Of a DNA stretch of 64,000 nt, positions 17,440 through 24,962 are shown piece by piece. Both the position numbers and the translations under genes were made by a program. Below the pieces are notes generated by a model that saw nothing but the letters and a program-made list of their open reading frames with translations, did no database searches and was not told where the DNA came from. The stretch's first letter is position 1. Each line of letters opens with the position of its first letter. Source of the stretch: an uncultured Bacteroidales bacterium (GTDB lineage: Bacteria > Bacteroidota > Bacteroidia > Bacteroidales > UBA932); the NCBI GenBank assembly GCA_944326325.1, contig CALVDQ010000002.1, forward strand, positions 101,286 to 165,285, in the 5' to 3' direction.

Positions 17440-18006
17440 ATGACCATGAGAAAGAATTTCGGGGCGAAACCCCTTACTTATCCCCAGCCTGTGTTCATCA
17501 TTGCCACATACGGTGAGGACGGGACTCCTGACGCCATGAATGCCGCCTGGGGCGGTATCAGCGAATCCGACGAGATATCCCTGTGCCTGAGTGCGGGACA
17601 CAAGACTGTAAAGAACATACGGGAGCGCGGTGCTTTCACCGTAAGCATGGCTACGGCCGACCATGTCGCAGCCTGTGACTATGTCGGGCTTGCTTCCGGC
17701 AACAATGTGCCTGACAAGTTCGCCAGGGCAGGCTTCCACGCCGTGAAGTCAGAGTTCGTGGACGCCCCGCTCATAGAGGAGCTTCCTGTCGCCGTGGAAT
17801 GCCGGCTCAAGGACTATAATCCGCAGACCTGCATCCTCCGCGGTGAAATCGTGAACGTGAGCGTGGATGAAAGGGTGCTCGGGGCTGACGGCAAGGTCGA
17901 TGTTTCCAAGGTGGCGCCTATAATTTTCGACCCTTTCAACAATGATTATCTGAAAGTAGGGGAGAAGGTCGGGAATGCTTTCTCTGACGGAAGGAAACTG
18001 AAATGA
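17440..18006 (+). CDS. Flavin reductase-like FMN-binding split-barrel protein
   Basis: A 188-residue protein of the flavin reductase/DIM6-NTAB type. It has YPQPVFIIATYGEDGTPDAMNAAWGG at the N terminus, LCLSAGHKTVKNIRERGAFTVSM for flavin contact, and ECRLKDYNPQTCILRGEIVNV in the barrel. It probably binds FMN in the cytoplasm; the substrate is unknown. An internal ATG at 17446 could be the true start. The stop overlaps the start of the CobW-type gene (ATGA), so the two are translationally coupled. The cause of the pairing is unclear. Confidence 0.85.
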   Translation: MTMRKNFGAKPLTYPQPVFIIATYGEDGTPDAMNAAWGGISESDEISLCLSAGHKTVKNIRERGAFTVSMATADHVAACDYVGLASGNNVPDKFARAGFHAVKSEFVDAPLIEELPVAVECRLKDYNPQTCILRGEIVNVSVDERVLGADGKVDVSKVAPIIFDPFNNDYLKVGEKVGNAFSDGRKLK

Positions 18007-19256
18007 TGGACAAGAATATCCCGGTATTGCTGCTGACGGGATACCTCGGCAGCGGGAAGACCACTCTGGTCAACCATATACTTTCTAACGGCAAAGGTAT
18101 CAGGTTTGCCGTGATTGTCAATGATATAGGTGAGGTGAACATAGACGCGGACCTTATTCAGAAAGGCGGTGTGGTGGGCAAGAAGGACGACAGTCTCGTG
18201 GCCCTGCAGAACGGCTGCATCTGCTGCACCCTGAAGGCCGATCTTGTGGAGCAGATCTACGACCTCATGGCCATGGACCGCTTCGACTACATAGTCATAG
18301 AGGCCAGCGGCATCTGCGAGCCTGCCCCTATCGCCCAGACCATCAGTATGATACCCTCCCTCGGCGAAGCCTACCGGAAGCACGGGATCTGCCGGCTGGA
18401 CTGTATCGTGACTGTGGTGGATGCCCTGCGTATGCAGAGCGAGTTCGCCTGCGGGGATGACCTTGCCCGGAAGGATATCGGCGAGGAGGATATAGAGAAC
18501 CTTATCATCCAGCAGATAGAGTTCTGTAACATAATCCTTCTGAACAAGGCGTCCGAGGTCTCTCCGGAGGAGCTCGGAAGGATAAGGCAGATCATACGGA
18601 CACTGCAGCCGGGAGCGGAGATCATCGAGTGCGACTATGCCGATGTGGACCTTTCCCGTATAGTGAATACCGGGATGTTCGATTTCGACAAGGTGGCGAC
18701 TTCCGCAGGATGGGTGCGCGGCATCGACAGTGCCGTCCCGGAGGAGGAGCCCGGCGGCCACCATCACGGAGATCCACACGGCGGGCATCATCACGGTGAG
18801 CATCATCACGGCGAGGACCATGAAGATCCCTGCGAAGAACATCACGGCTCCCACCACCATCATCATGATGGCGGTGAGGTCGAGGAATACGGCATCGGCA
18901 CCTTCGTCTATTACCGCCGTCCCGCCTTCGACATCAACCGGTTCGACAATTTCGTCGCAAAGAAATGGCCTTCATCCGTAATCCGTGCCAAAGGAATATG
19001 CTATTTCTCCGACAACACCGACATGTCCTATATGTTCGAGCAGGCCGGAAAACAGAAACTTCTCCGAGAGGCCGGGCAATGGTATGCCACCGCTCCTGAA
19101 GAAGACCGTATCCAGCTGATGCGCCAGGATCCCGACTTCTACAAGGACTGGGACGAAAAATACGGCGACCGTATGCAGAAAATTGTCTTCATAGGCCAGA
19201 ATATGGATAAGGAACAGATTGTCAAGGATCTCGACTCCTGTCTTCTTGATTCCTGA
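18003..19256 (+). CDS. CobW/COG0523-family GTPase with His-rich metal-binding loop
   Basis: A 417-residue P-loop GTPase. It has Walker A GYLGSGKTT, the metal site CICC (Cys-Ile-Cys-Cys after NG), VIEASGICEP, and guanine-binding LLNKASEV in place of NKxD. About residues 250-290 are extremely rich in His, Asp and Glu, including a run of five His, followed by the CobW C-terminal domain (VYYRRPAFDINRF, KGICYF). COG0523 proteins deliver Zn, Co or other metals to target enzymes, and such loops usually bind Zn. Starts at 18003 or 18006 are both possible. No Zur site was recognised. Confidence 0.9.
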   Translation: MMDKNIPVLLLTGYLGSGKTTLVNHILSNGKGIRFAVIVNDIGEVNIDADLIQKGGVVGKKDDSLVALQNGCICCTLKADLVEQIYDLMAMDRFDYIVIEASGICEPAPIAQTISMIPSLGEAYRKHGICRLDCIVTVVDALRMQSEFACGDDLARKDIGEEDIENLIIQQIEFCNIILLNKASEVSPEELGRIRQIIRTLQPGAEIIECDYADVDLSRIVNTGMFDFDKVATSAGWVRGIDSAVPEEEPGGHHHGDPHGGHHHGEHHHGEDHEDPCEEHHGSHHHHHDGGEVEEYGIGTFVYYRRPAFDINRFDNFVAKKWPSSVIRAKGICYFSDNTDMSYMFEQAGKQKLLREAGQWYATAPEEDRIQLMRQDPDFYKDWDEKYGDRMQKIVFIGQNMDKEQIVKDLDSCLLDS

Positions 19257-19310
19257 ACCCTTTCCTGTTTAAGGAATTCGTGAATAATGCACAAGTTTAC
19301 GGAAAATGAG

Positions 19311-19318
19311 TATCTTTG
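19311..19318 (+). promoter_or_regulatory. -7 element of the EamA transporter gene
   Basis: TATCTTTG, 21 nt before the chosen ATG at 19340. It lies after the CobW-type stop, so the transporter is likely a separate transcript. The -33 is weak. Confidence 0.6.
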
Positions 19319-19339
19319 CCGCCTTATTTTTCCGTGACT

Positions 19340-20275
19340 ATGAAGAAGGAACAGAAATACGGGCATATTGCCATGCTTGCCACGAGCGTGATGTGGGGGC
19401 TGATGGCCCCCATATCCAAGGCGGCCATGAATTCGGATGCGGTGTCGTCTATGCTGGTGGCTGACGTCAGGATATTCGGGGCTGCGGTATTGTTCTGGAT
19501 AATCTCTTTTTTTACGAAAGGGGAGAAGATCCAGGACCGGATGGACTATATAAGATTTTTCTTCGCCGGGCTTTTCGCGATAATCCTCAACCAGTGCGTA
19601 TATGTGACCGGGGTCTCGATGACCTCGCCCGTGGATGCCTCAATCATTACCACCACGCTGCCGATAGTCACCATGATTTTCGCGGCGATATTCATCAAGG
19701 AACCTATCACCGGCAAGAAGGCGGGCGGCGTCCTGCTCGGGGCCTGCGGAGCCCTTCTCCTCGTATTCGGAAACAGGCTTCTTCCAGGCGGGTCCGCAGG
19801 CCAGGCGACGGCCCAGGCATCCAGCCTCACGGGAGACCTCCTGTGCTTCCTGGCCCAGTGTTCCTATGCGATATATCTGGTGATATTCAGGGACCTCATA
19901 AAGAGATATTCCCCTATAACCCTGATGAAATGGATGTTCACGTTCGCATCCATAGTCATGATACCGGTCTCCGCGAGGAGCCTTGCCCTTACCGGCTGGA
20001 GCTCCATCACCATGACCGAATATGCCGAACTTGCGTATGTGCTGATATTCGGGACCTTCCTGTGTTACCTGATAGTCCCTGTCGGGCAGAAGTTCCTGCG
20101 TCCGACCCTTGTGGCGATGTACAACTATGTACAGCCGATAGTCGCCACGGCAGTTGCCATAATCTGGGGGATGGATACCTTCAATGTCCTGAAGGTTGTG
20201 GCGGTTGTCTTCATATTCTCCGGCGTCCTGCTCGTCAACCGCAGCAAGGCCAGGCACCCTGAAGACAACCGCTGA
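19340..20275 (+). CDS. EamA/DMT-superfamily membrane transporter
   Basis: A 311-residue inner-membrane protein with about ten hydrophobic helices in two EamA repeats. The first contains MLATSVMWGLMAPISKAAM and VTGVSMTSPVDASIITTTLPI. The second contains LCFLAQCSYAIYLVIFRDL and PTLVAMYNYVQPIVATAVAI. Such carriers export or import amino acids and related small molecules; the substrate cannot be read from sequence. The ATG at 19340 follows a -7 box by the expected distance. The gene converges on argD, with a perfect hairpin between them. Confidence 0.88.
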   Translation: MKKEQKYGHIAMLATSVMWGLMAPISKAAMNSDAVSSMLVADVRIFGAAVLFWIISFFTKGEKIQDRMDYIRFFFAGLFAIILNQCVYVTGVSMTSPVDASIITTTLPIVTMIFAAIFIKEPITGKKAGGVLLGACGALLLVFGNRLLPGGSAGQATAQASSLTGDLLCFLAQCSYAIYLVIFRDLIKRYSPITLMKWMFTFASIVMIPVSARSLALTGWSSITMTEYAELAYVLIFGTFLCYLIVPVGQKFLRPTLVAMYNYVQPIVATAVAIIWGMDTFNVLKVVAVVFIFSGVLLVNRSKARHPEDNR

Positions 20276-20302
20276 AGCCGGGGCAGTACGTCCCGGCTTC
20301 AG
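20272..20302. terminator. Bidirectional terminator-like hairpin between the EamA gene and argD
   Basis: A perfect 11-bp inverted repeat, CTGAAGCCGGG and CCCGGCTTCAG, with a 9-nt loop. It begins in the stop region of the transporter gene and ends 12 nt before the argD stop. There is no strong T-run, but the position between convergent genes supports a terminator. Confidence 0.6.
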
Positions 20303-20313
20303 TCAAGGCCTGT

Positions 20314-21447
20314 TCAGGCAAGTTCCTTTATTGCCCCGACAAACTTTGCCGCGGTCTCTTCCGTGATGGTAAGGGACGGCAGCAGCCTTATCACATTGGC
20401 CCCTGCGGCTCCCGTGAAGAACCGGCGCTCCAGCAGGAGCCTTTCCCTCAGATTCTCGTACCCAGGCTTCACTTCCAACCCTATCATCAGCCCGCGTCCC
20501 CTGTACTCCTTGAAAGGATGCATAGGATTTCCGCCGGGACAGAGGGCATTCCGGAAATATTCCCCGATCCTGGCCGCATTCTCCACCAGGTGCTCGCTTT
20601 CCATTATCTCCAGCACGGCTATGGCTGCGGCGCACGCCAGATGGTTGCCCCCGAAGGTGGTGCCGAGCATCCCGTATTCAGCCCGGAAGGCAGGCGAGAT
20701 AAGCACACCTCCGATAGGGAAGCCGTTAGCCATACCTTTCGCCGTAGTGACGATGTCGGCCCGGATCCCGGCGTGCTGGTGCGCGAAGAACTGTCCTGTA
20801 CGTCCGTAGCCCGACTGTATCTCGTCGAGTATGAGCACCGTGCCTGTCCTGTCACAGATTTCCCGCAGGGAGACCAGGAATCCGTCCTGAGGCTCGTGTA
20901 TACCGGACACACCCTGTATGCCTTCTATGATTACTGCGGCGAATTCTTTGGTAGCCAGAGCTTTCTCCGTGGCTTCGATGTCGTTCAGCGGAACACGCTC
21001 CACATTGGACGTAGAGTTGAACGGTGCCTGGATTTTAGGGTTGTCGGTAACGGCCACCGCCCCGGAGGTCCTCCCGTGGAAGGCCTTGCCGAATGCGAGG
21101 ACCTTGGCCCTCCCGGTCTGGAATGAAGCCAGTTTCATGGCATTCTCGTTTGCCTCTGCCCCCGAGTTGCACAGGAAGAGGGAATAGTCATCATACCCGC
21201 AGGCTTTGCCGAGCTTGTCCGCCAGTTTTTTCTGCAGGGAGTTCTGCACGGCGTTCGAATAGAACCCGAGCCTGTTCAGCTGCTCTGTGACGGCTTTTAC
21301 ATAATGCGGGTGGCAGTGTCCTACCGATATGACGGCATGCCCGCCGTAGAGGTCGGTGTATTCTTTCCCGTCCTTGTCCCATAGCGTGGTGCCGAGCCCC
21401 TTCACCGGCTCGATATCCCATAGCTTGTATACTTTAAACAGATCCAT
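20314..21447 (-). CDS. argD: Acetylornithine/succinylornithine aminotransferase
   Basis: A 377-residue class III PLP aminotransferase. It has LYGGHAVISVGHCHP, the NSGAEANENAMKLA cofactor segment, FHGRTSGAVAVT, LILDEIQSGYGRTG, and the PLP-binding Lys in TTAKGMANGFPIG. Length fits ArgD. It transfers an amino group from glutamate to the N-acylglutamate semialdehyde. It is the last gene of the minus-strand GNAT-argG-argC-argD run and starts 65 nt after argC. Confidence 0.95.
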   Translation of the reverse strand: MDLFKVYKLWDIEPVKGLGTTLWDKDGKEYTDLYGGHAVISVGHCHPHYVKAVTEQLNRLGFYSNAVQNSLQKKLADKLGKACGYDDYSLFLCNSGAEANENAMKLASFQTGRAKVLAFGKAFHGRTSGAVAVTDNPKIQAPFNSTSNVERVPLNDIEATEKALATKEFAAVIIEGIQGVSGIHEPQDGFLVSLREICDRTGTVLILDEIQSGYGRTGQFFAHQHAGIRADIVTTAKGMANGFPIGGVLISPAFRAEYGMLGTTFGGNHLACAAAIAVLEIMESEHLVENAARIGEYFRNALCPGGNPMHPFKEYRGRGLMIGLEVKPGYENLRERLLLERRFFTGAAGANVIRLLPSLTITEETAAKFVGAIKELA

Positions 21448-21512
21448 TTTCCTTATTTGTTTGTCAGCCCTGCAACGCTTCCGGAGAAAACCGCCGGCAG
21501 GGCTTGCGTGAC

Positions 21513-22484
21513 TTAGAATGCAGAAGCCTTGAGCCTGAGCCCTTCCGTCTCGTCGAATCCGAACATCAGGTTCATGTTCTGTACCGCCTGTCCCGAGGCC
21601 CCCTTTACAAGGTTGTCGATTATGGAACTGATATGTACATAGCCGTCATGCAGCTCTACATGGAGCAGTCCCTTGTTCGTGTTTATGACTTCTTTCAAGG
21701 AAATTCCGTTTTCCGAATGGAAGACGAAAGGGGAGTCCTTGTAGAAGTCTTTGAAAAGTTCGGTGTATTTCCTTTCATCCATATCCTCTGCCGCCCTTGT
21801 ATATACGCTGGCGAATATGCCCCGGGTGAAGTCACCTCTTACAGGTACGAAATTCACCACAGGCTCCTTCCCGGAGATTTTGCATATATTTTTCCTTATT
21901 TCCGCAAGGTGCTGGTGGGTGAACAGCTTGTATATGGAGATATTGTTGTCCCGGTAGCTGAAATGCGAGGTTTCGGCGAGTTTCTTGCCGGCCCCTGTGG
22001 ATCCGGTAATGGCTGTCACGTGTACTTCATCGCGTATCAGGCCTTCCCCGGCAAGAGGAAGCAGGGCAAGCTGTATGGCAGTCGCGAAGCACCCTGGATT
22101 GGCAATGTCGTGCGAGTTTCTTATGTTCTCCTTGTCCCCCTCGCACAGGCCGTACGTGAAATGCCGTCCGGCGTAGTCCCCGTCGAGCCTGAAGTCGTTC
22201 CCGAGGTCTATTATCCTGCACGAGCCGCTGATTTTGTGCGTGTCGATGAATTCCCTGGAAAGCCCGTGTCCAAGACAGAGGAAAAGCACGTCCGGGTCAC
22301 CTATTTCCGTCCCGAATGCCAGGTCTGTCTCTCCTGTAAGGTCGCGGTGCACCTCGCTCACCGGCGTACCTTCAGACGATGTGGTGGTGGCTGCCGTGAT
22401 TTCCACTTCCGGATGCCGGAGGAGTATCCTGAAAAGCTCTCCTCCGGTATATCCCGTACCTCCTGCTATTGCCGCTTTGATCAT
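21513..22484 (-). CDS. argC: N-acetyl-gamma-glutamyl-phosphate reductase
   Basis: A 323-residue NADPH-dependent reductase. It has GGTGYTGGELFRILLRHPEVE (nucleotide fold), the catalytic Cys in ANPGCFATA, TGSTGAGKKL, and the His-containing THQHLAEI. It reduces the acylglutamyl phosphate made by ArgB. The argG stop lies 13 nt upstream of this start, so the two are co-transcribed. As with the other enzymes here, the real acyl group may be succinyl. Confidence 0.95.
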   Translation of the reverse strand: MIKAAIAGGTGYTGGELFRILLRHPEVEITAATTTSSEGTPVSEVHRDLTGETDLAFGTEIGDPDVLFLCLGHGLSREFIDTHKISGSCRIIDLGNDFRLDGDYAGRHFTYGLCEGDKENIRNSHDIANPGCFATAIQLALLPLAGEGLIRDEVHVTAITGSTGAGKKLAETSHFSYRDNNISIYKLFTHQHLAEIRKNICKISGKEPVVNFVPVRGDFTRGIFASVYTRAAEDMDERKYTELFKDFYKDSPFVFHSENGISLKEVINTNKGLLHVELHDGYVHISSIIDNLVKGASGQAVQNMNLMFGFDETEGLRLKASAF

Positions 22485-22497
22485 GATTCCAAACGTA

Positions 22498-23709
22498 TTA
22501 GTCCTTTACCACGTCTTCGGCATGGGCGCTGTTCACGCTGTAGTATATCTTGAGCGGGTTCGCGAGCACCTTGGTGAAGCCGACCACGTCCTCTCCGGTG
22601 TACGACTTGTTTATCTCGCCGTACGATCCGAACCTGGAGCTCATCAGGTCATGTCCGCTTGTGCATCCGAGCACTGCGAAATGGTATGGCATAAGGGCCA
22701 CCTCCACTTCGCCGCATACGTTTTTCTCCATGCTGTCCATCATGGCCTCCATGTCCCTGAGGACCGGATCGAGGTACATGGCCTCATGCATCTGCTGCCC
22801 GTACCAGCCGGCAATCTGGTCTTTCCAGTAGAGCTGGCCTTTGGTGAGCACGTGCTTCTCGAGCAGGTGGTGCGCCTTGATTATGATAAGCGGGGCGGCA
22901 GCCTCGAAAGCGACCCGGCCTTTGATGCCGATTATGGTGTCCCCGACATGGATATCCCTTCCGATGCCGAAAGGACCTGCGATATCCCTTACTTTCCTGA
23001 TAACATCCACAGGGGACATCCTTTCCCCGTTCACCGATACCGGCTCCCCGTGCTCGAAGCCTATCTTAATATGCTCGGGACTTGTCTTGGTGACTTTGGT
23101 CGGGTAGGCGTCCTCCGGGAGATAGCCGTCGGAGGAAAGGGTCTCGACCCCTCCTATGCTCGTGCCCCAGAGGCCCTGGTTGATGGAGTATTTGGATTTT
23201 TCCCAGGAGGATTCATATCCATGCTCCTGGAGATACTTTATTTCCTCCTGCCTTGTGATGGAGAGTTCCCTGATTGGAGCGATGATCTTCACCTCAGGGG
23301 CAAGGATCTCGAACACGATGTCGAACCTTACCTGGTCGTTCCCTGCACCTGTGCTCCCGTGGGCGACGTATCCGGCCCCGAGCTTCTTCACGAGCTTCAG
23401 GACTTCAAGAGCCTGGAACACCCGTTCTGAACTTACGGAAAGCGGATAGGTGGCATTCTTGAGGATGTTGCCGTATATCAGGTACTTGATGCCGTGCCTG
23501 TAATAGGTGTCCACGGCATCGATGTTCGTGTGCGAGGCAGCCCCGAGCTGGAGTGCCCTCTGTTCTATGGCTTTTTCCTCATCCTTGGAAAAACCGCCTG
23601 TGTTTACCATTACGGTGTGGACTTCCAGCCCCTTTTCATTTTTAAGGTAAGGCACACAGAAAGAGGTGTCAAGACCTCCGCTGAATGCAAGTACGACTTT
23701 GTTGTTCAT
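22498..23709 (-). CDS. argG: Argininosuccinate synthase
   Basis: A 403-residue ATP-dependent ligase starting MNNKVVLAFSGGLDTSFC, the AFSGGLDTS pyrophosphatase loop of the ArgG family. Further family motifs include ARAL-like GRVAFEAAAPLIIIKAH and GHDLMSSRFGSYGEINKSYTGEDV. It joins citrulline and aspartate. It lies between the GNAT gene (49 nt upstream) and argC (13 nt downstream). Confidence 0.95.
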   Translation of the reverse strand: MNNKVVLAFSGGLDTSFCVPYLKNEKGLEVHTVMVNTGGFSKDEEKAIEQRALQLGAASHTNIDAVDTYYRHGIKYLIYGNILKNATYPLSVSSERVFQALEVLKLVKKLGAGYVAHGSTGAGNDQVRFDIVFEILAPEVKIIAPIRELSITRQEEIKYLQEHGYESSWEKSKYSINQGLWGTSIGGVETLSSDGYLPEDAYPTKVTKTSPEHIKIGFEHGEPVSVNGERMSPVDVIRKVRDIAGPFGIGRDIHVGDTIIGIKGRVAFEAAAPLIIIKAHHLLEKHVLTKGQLYWKDQIAGWYGQQMHEAMYLDPVLRDMEAMMDSMEKNVCGEVEVALMPYHFAVLGCTSGHDLMSSRFGSYGEINKSYTGEDVVGFTKVLANPLKIYYSVNSAHAEDVVKD

Positions 23710-23758
23710 CTTATTGTGGTTTTATGATTATTCCTGGTGCAGCCCTTCCTTCCGGACC

Positions 23759-24331
23759 TTACTGGGCGATTCGTATGCCGGCATCCTGCACGGCTATATG
23801 TTCCATAGGGTCGTACAGGAGTCCTGTGCAGAGGCACATCCTGTAGTTGTTGTTCTGGAGTATCGGGAAATTCTTGCAGCCCTGGCATCCTTTCCAGAAT
23901 TCAGGGTCATGCGTCAGCTCCCCGAACGGGACGGGCCTGAACCCGATCTCGTAATTCATCTTCATGACCGCCGCTCCCGTGGTGATGCTGAATATCTTGG
24001 CATCCGGGTATTTTTCCCTGGACAGTCTGAATATCCTCTGCTTGATCCTCTTGGCAAGGCCCATTCCCCTGAATGCGTGTGCCACTATCAGACCGGAGTT
24101 GGCGACATATTTCTTGCCTTCCCATGTCTCGATGTAGGAAAATCCTGCAAATTTCCCGTTCTTGGCGATGGCTATCACCGCCTTTCCGGCCTTCATCTTC
24201 CCGACAATGTACTCAGGAGAGCGTTTCGCTATTCCCGTGCCTCTTTCCTGAGCCGAGATATACATCTCGTCACAGATCTCCTGTGCATACTTCGCGTGGC
24301 CGTTGTTCGCCACTACAACATCGATTTCCAT
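23759..24331 (-). CDS. GNAT N-acyltransferase of the arginine operon
   Basis: A 190-residue GNAT protein starting MEIDVVVANNGHAKYA. The acetyl-CoA motif is VAHAFRGMGLAKRIKQRI, followed by a Cys-rich C terminus (WKGCQGCKNFPI, YRMCLCTGLLYDP). It heads the argG-argC-argD operon and no separate argA or argJ is visible, so it may be the missing acylglutamate synthase, possibly using succinyl-CoA; that is inference. Upstream in-frame codons to 24391 lie in the leader and lack family similarity, so the ATG at 24329-24331 is chosen. A leader of about 240 nt precedes it. Confidence 0.8.
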   Translation of the reverse strand: MEIDVVVANNGHAKYAQEICDEMYISAQERGTGIAKRSPEYIVGKMKAGKAVIAIAKNGKFAGFSYIETWEGKKYVANSGLIVAHAFRGMGLAKRIKQRIFRLSREKYPDAKIFSITTGAAVMKMNYEIGFRPVPFGELTHDPEFWKGCQGCKNFPILQNNNYRMCLCTGLLYDPMEHIAVQDAGIRIAQ

Positions 24332-24478
24332 TTCCTTGCTTATGATTTTTTCTGTTTTTCTTCCAAGAAACAATAAAGCCCCTAACGGCAAGACAAACCT
24401 TGATTGTCAATTGCAATTAATGCTTTTTTCTTTTGACGTGTACTTTAGGGAATCTGAGGGGACCCGAATGTCACCCTC
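24332..24478 (-). promoter_or_regulatory. Long 5' leader of GNAT-argG-argC-argD
   Basis: About 150 nt of leader between the predicted leader peptide and the GNAT start. It contains complementary CCCTAA and TTAGGG segments and a GACAA-TCAAGGT-TTGTC hairpin. The frame continues open after the leader stop for 23 more codons (EGDIRVPSDSLKYTSKEK and onward). No known riboswitch fold was recognised. Confidence 0.4.
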
Positions 24479-24571
24479 CTATATTCGGACAAGAGCATAC
24501 GCAGCCGCGAATCCTCGTCGGACACCGCGTGCCACCGTCATGATATATGATATGCCTGTCATTGGAACCAT
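24479..24571 (-). CDS. Arg-containing leader peptide of the argG operon (predicted)
   Basis: A 30-codon frame that starts a few nt after the presumed transcription start. An internal ATG at 24541 gives the 20-residue version MTVARGVRRGFAAAYALVRI. It has four Arg codons (CGC, CGA, CGA, CGA), including a tandem pair, and stops at TAG. Downstream in the leader, CCCTAA (about 24450) can pair with TTAGGGG (about 24380), and GACAA/TTGTC forms a small hairpin. This is what an arginine-sensing attenuator could look like. It is untested, and four Arg codons in 30 is suggestive rather than decisive. Confidence 0.45.
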   Translation of the reverse strand: MVPMTGISYIMTVARGVRRGFAAAYALVRI

Positions 24572-24579
24572 AATTGCCG

Positions 24580-24587
24580 CAAACTTA
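24580..24587 (-). promoter_or_regulatory. -7 element of the GNAT-argG-argC-argD operon
   Basis: On the minus strand this reads TAAGTTTG, a match to TAnnTTTG, about 250 nt before the GNAT start codon. It implies the long leader. The same sequence is used upstream of argF'. Confidence 0.55.
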
Positions 24588-24639
24588 CGAATAATTTTTG
24601 AAAACAGCGGCTTTTTTTAAAAATTTCAAAACAGATTCT

Positions 24640-24647
24640 TATCTTTG
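24640..24647 (+). promoter_or_regulatory. -7 element of the small DNA-binding-like protein gene
   Basis: TATCTTTG, only 9 nt before the TTG used as start, so the transcript would be almost leaderless. Confidence 0.55.
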
Positions 24648-24656
24648 GACAGATAA

Positions 24657-24905
24657 TTGAAAAAAATTACGGGATTGGGAAAAAGAAAGGTGACATCGAA
24701 GGTCGATCCTGGATTCCTCAGCCGGGAAAAGGATTCCCTCATAAGAAGGAACAGACAGGTGATCTACCTCAATGATAAGGAAATGGCTGCAATAACCGAA
24801 TATTGCAGCCGTTTCAAGGTCAATACCAAATCCGTTCTTTTCCGTCAGGCCATCATGGAGAAGGTCCTCAAGGAACTTGACGAGAACCATCCTACTTTGT
24901 TTTAG
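24657..24905 (+). CDS. Small ribbon-helix-helix-like protein
   Basis: An 82-residue basic protein starting (TTG) MKKITGLGKRKVTSK. The core RRNRQVIYLNDKEMAAITEYCSRF, then KSVLFRQAIMEKVLKEL, has the beta-strand plus two helices of ribbon-helix-helix DNA-binding proteins. It ends with the ENHPTLF tail. I recall similar short proteins in other Bacteroidales but cannot name them. The TTG start is supported by the -7 box; GTG at 24690 is an alternative. No partner toxin is adjacent. It is divergent from the arginine operon, so a link to its control is possible but only positional. Confidence 0.6.
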   Translation: MKKITGLGKRKVTSKVDPGFLSREKDSLIRRNRQVIYLNDKEMAAITEYCSRFKVNTKSVLFRQAIMEKVLKELDENHPTLF

Positions 24906-24962
24906 CCCTCATCCCTTTTCCCGGAAGGCTCTCCGGACATCACTCACCTGCGGTATTGCAGG

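Noticed and set aside
18768..18876. Repeat array in the CobW-type gene as a CRISPR or DNA repeat
   Set aside because: The repeated CATCAC triplets simply code for the His-rich loop; units are too short and irregular for a CRISPR array.
24303..24620. 105-codon plus-strand frame in the arginine leader
   Set aside because: It overlaps the GNAT start and runs against the predicted leader; composition is unremarkable and no promoter faces it.
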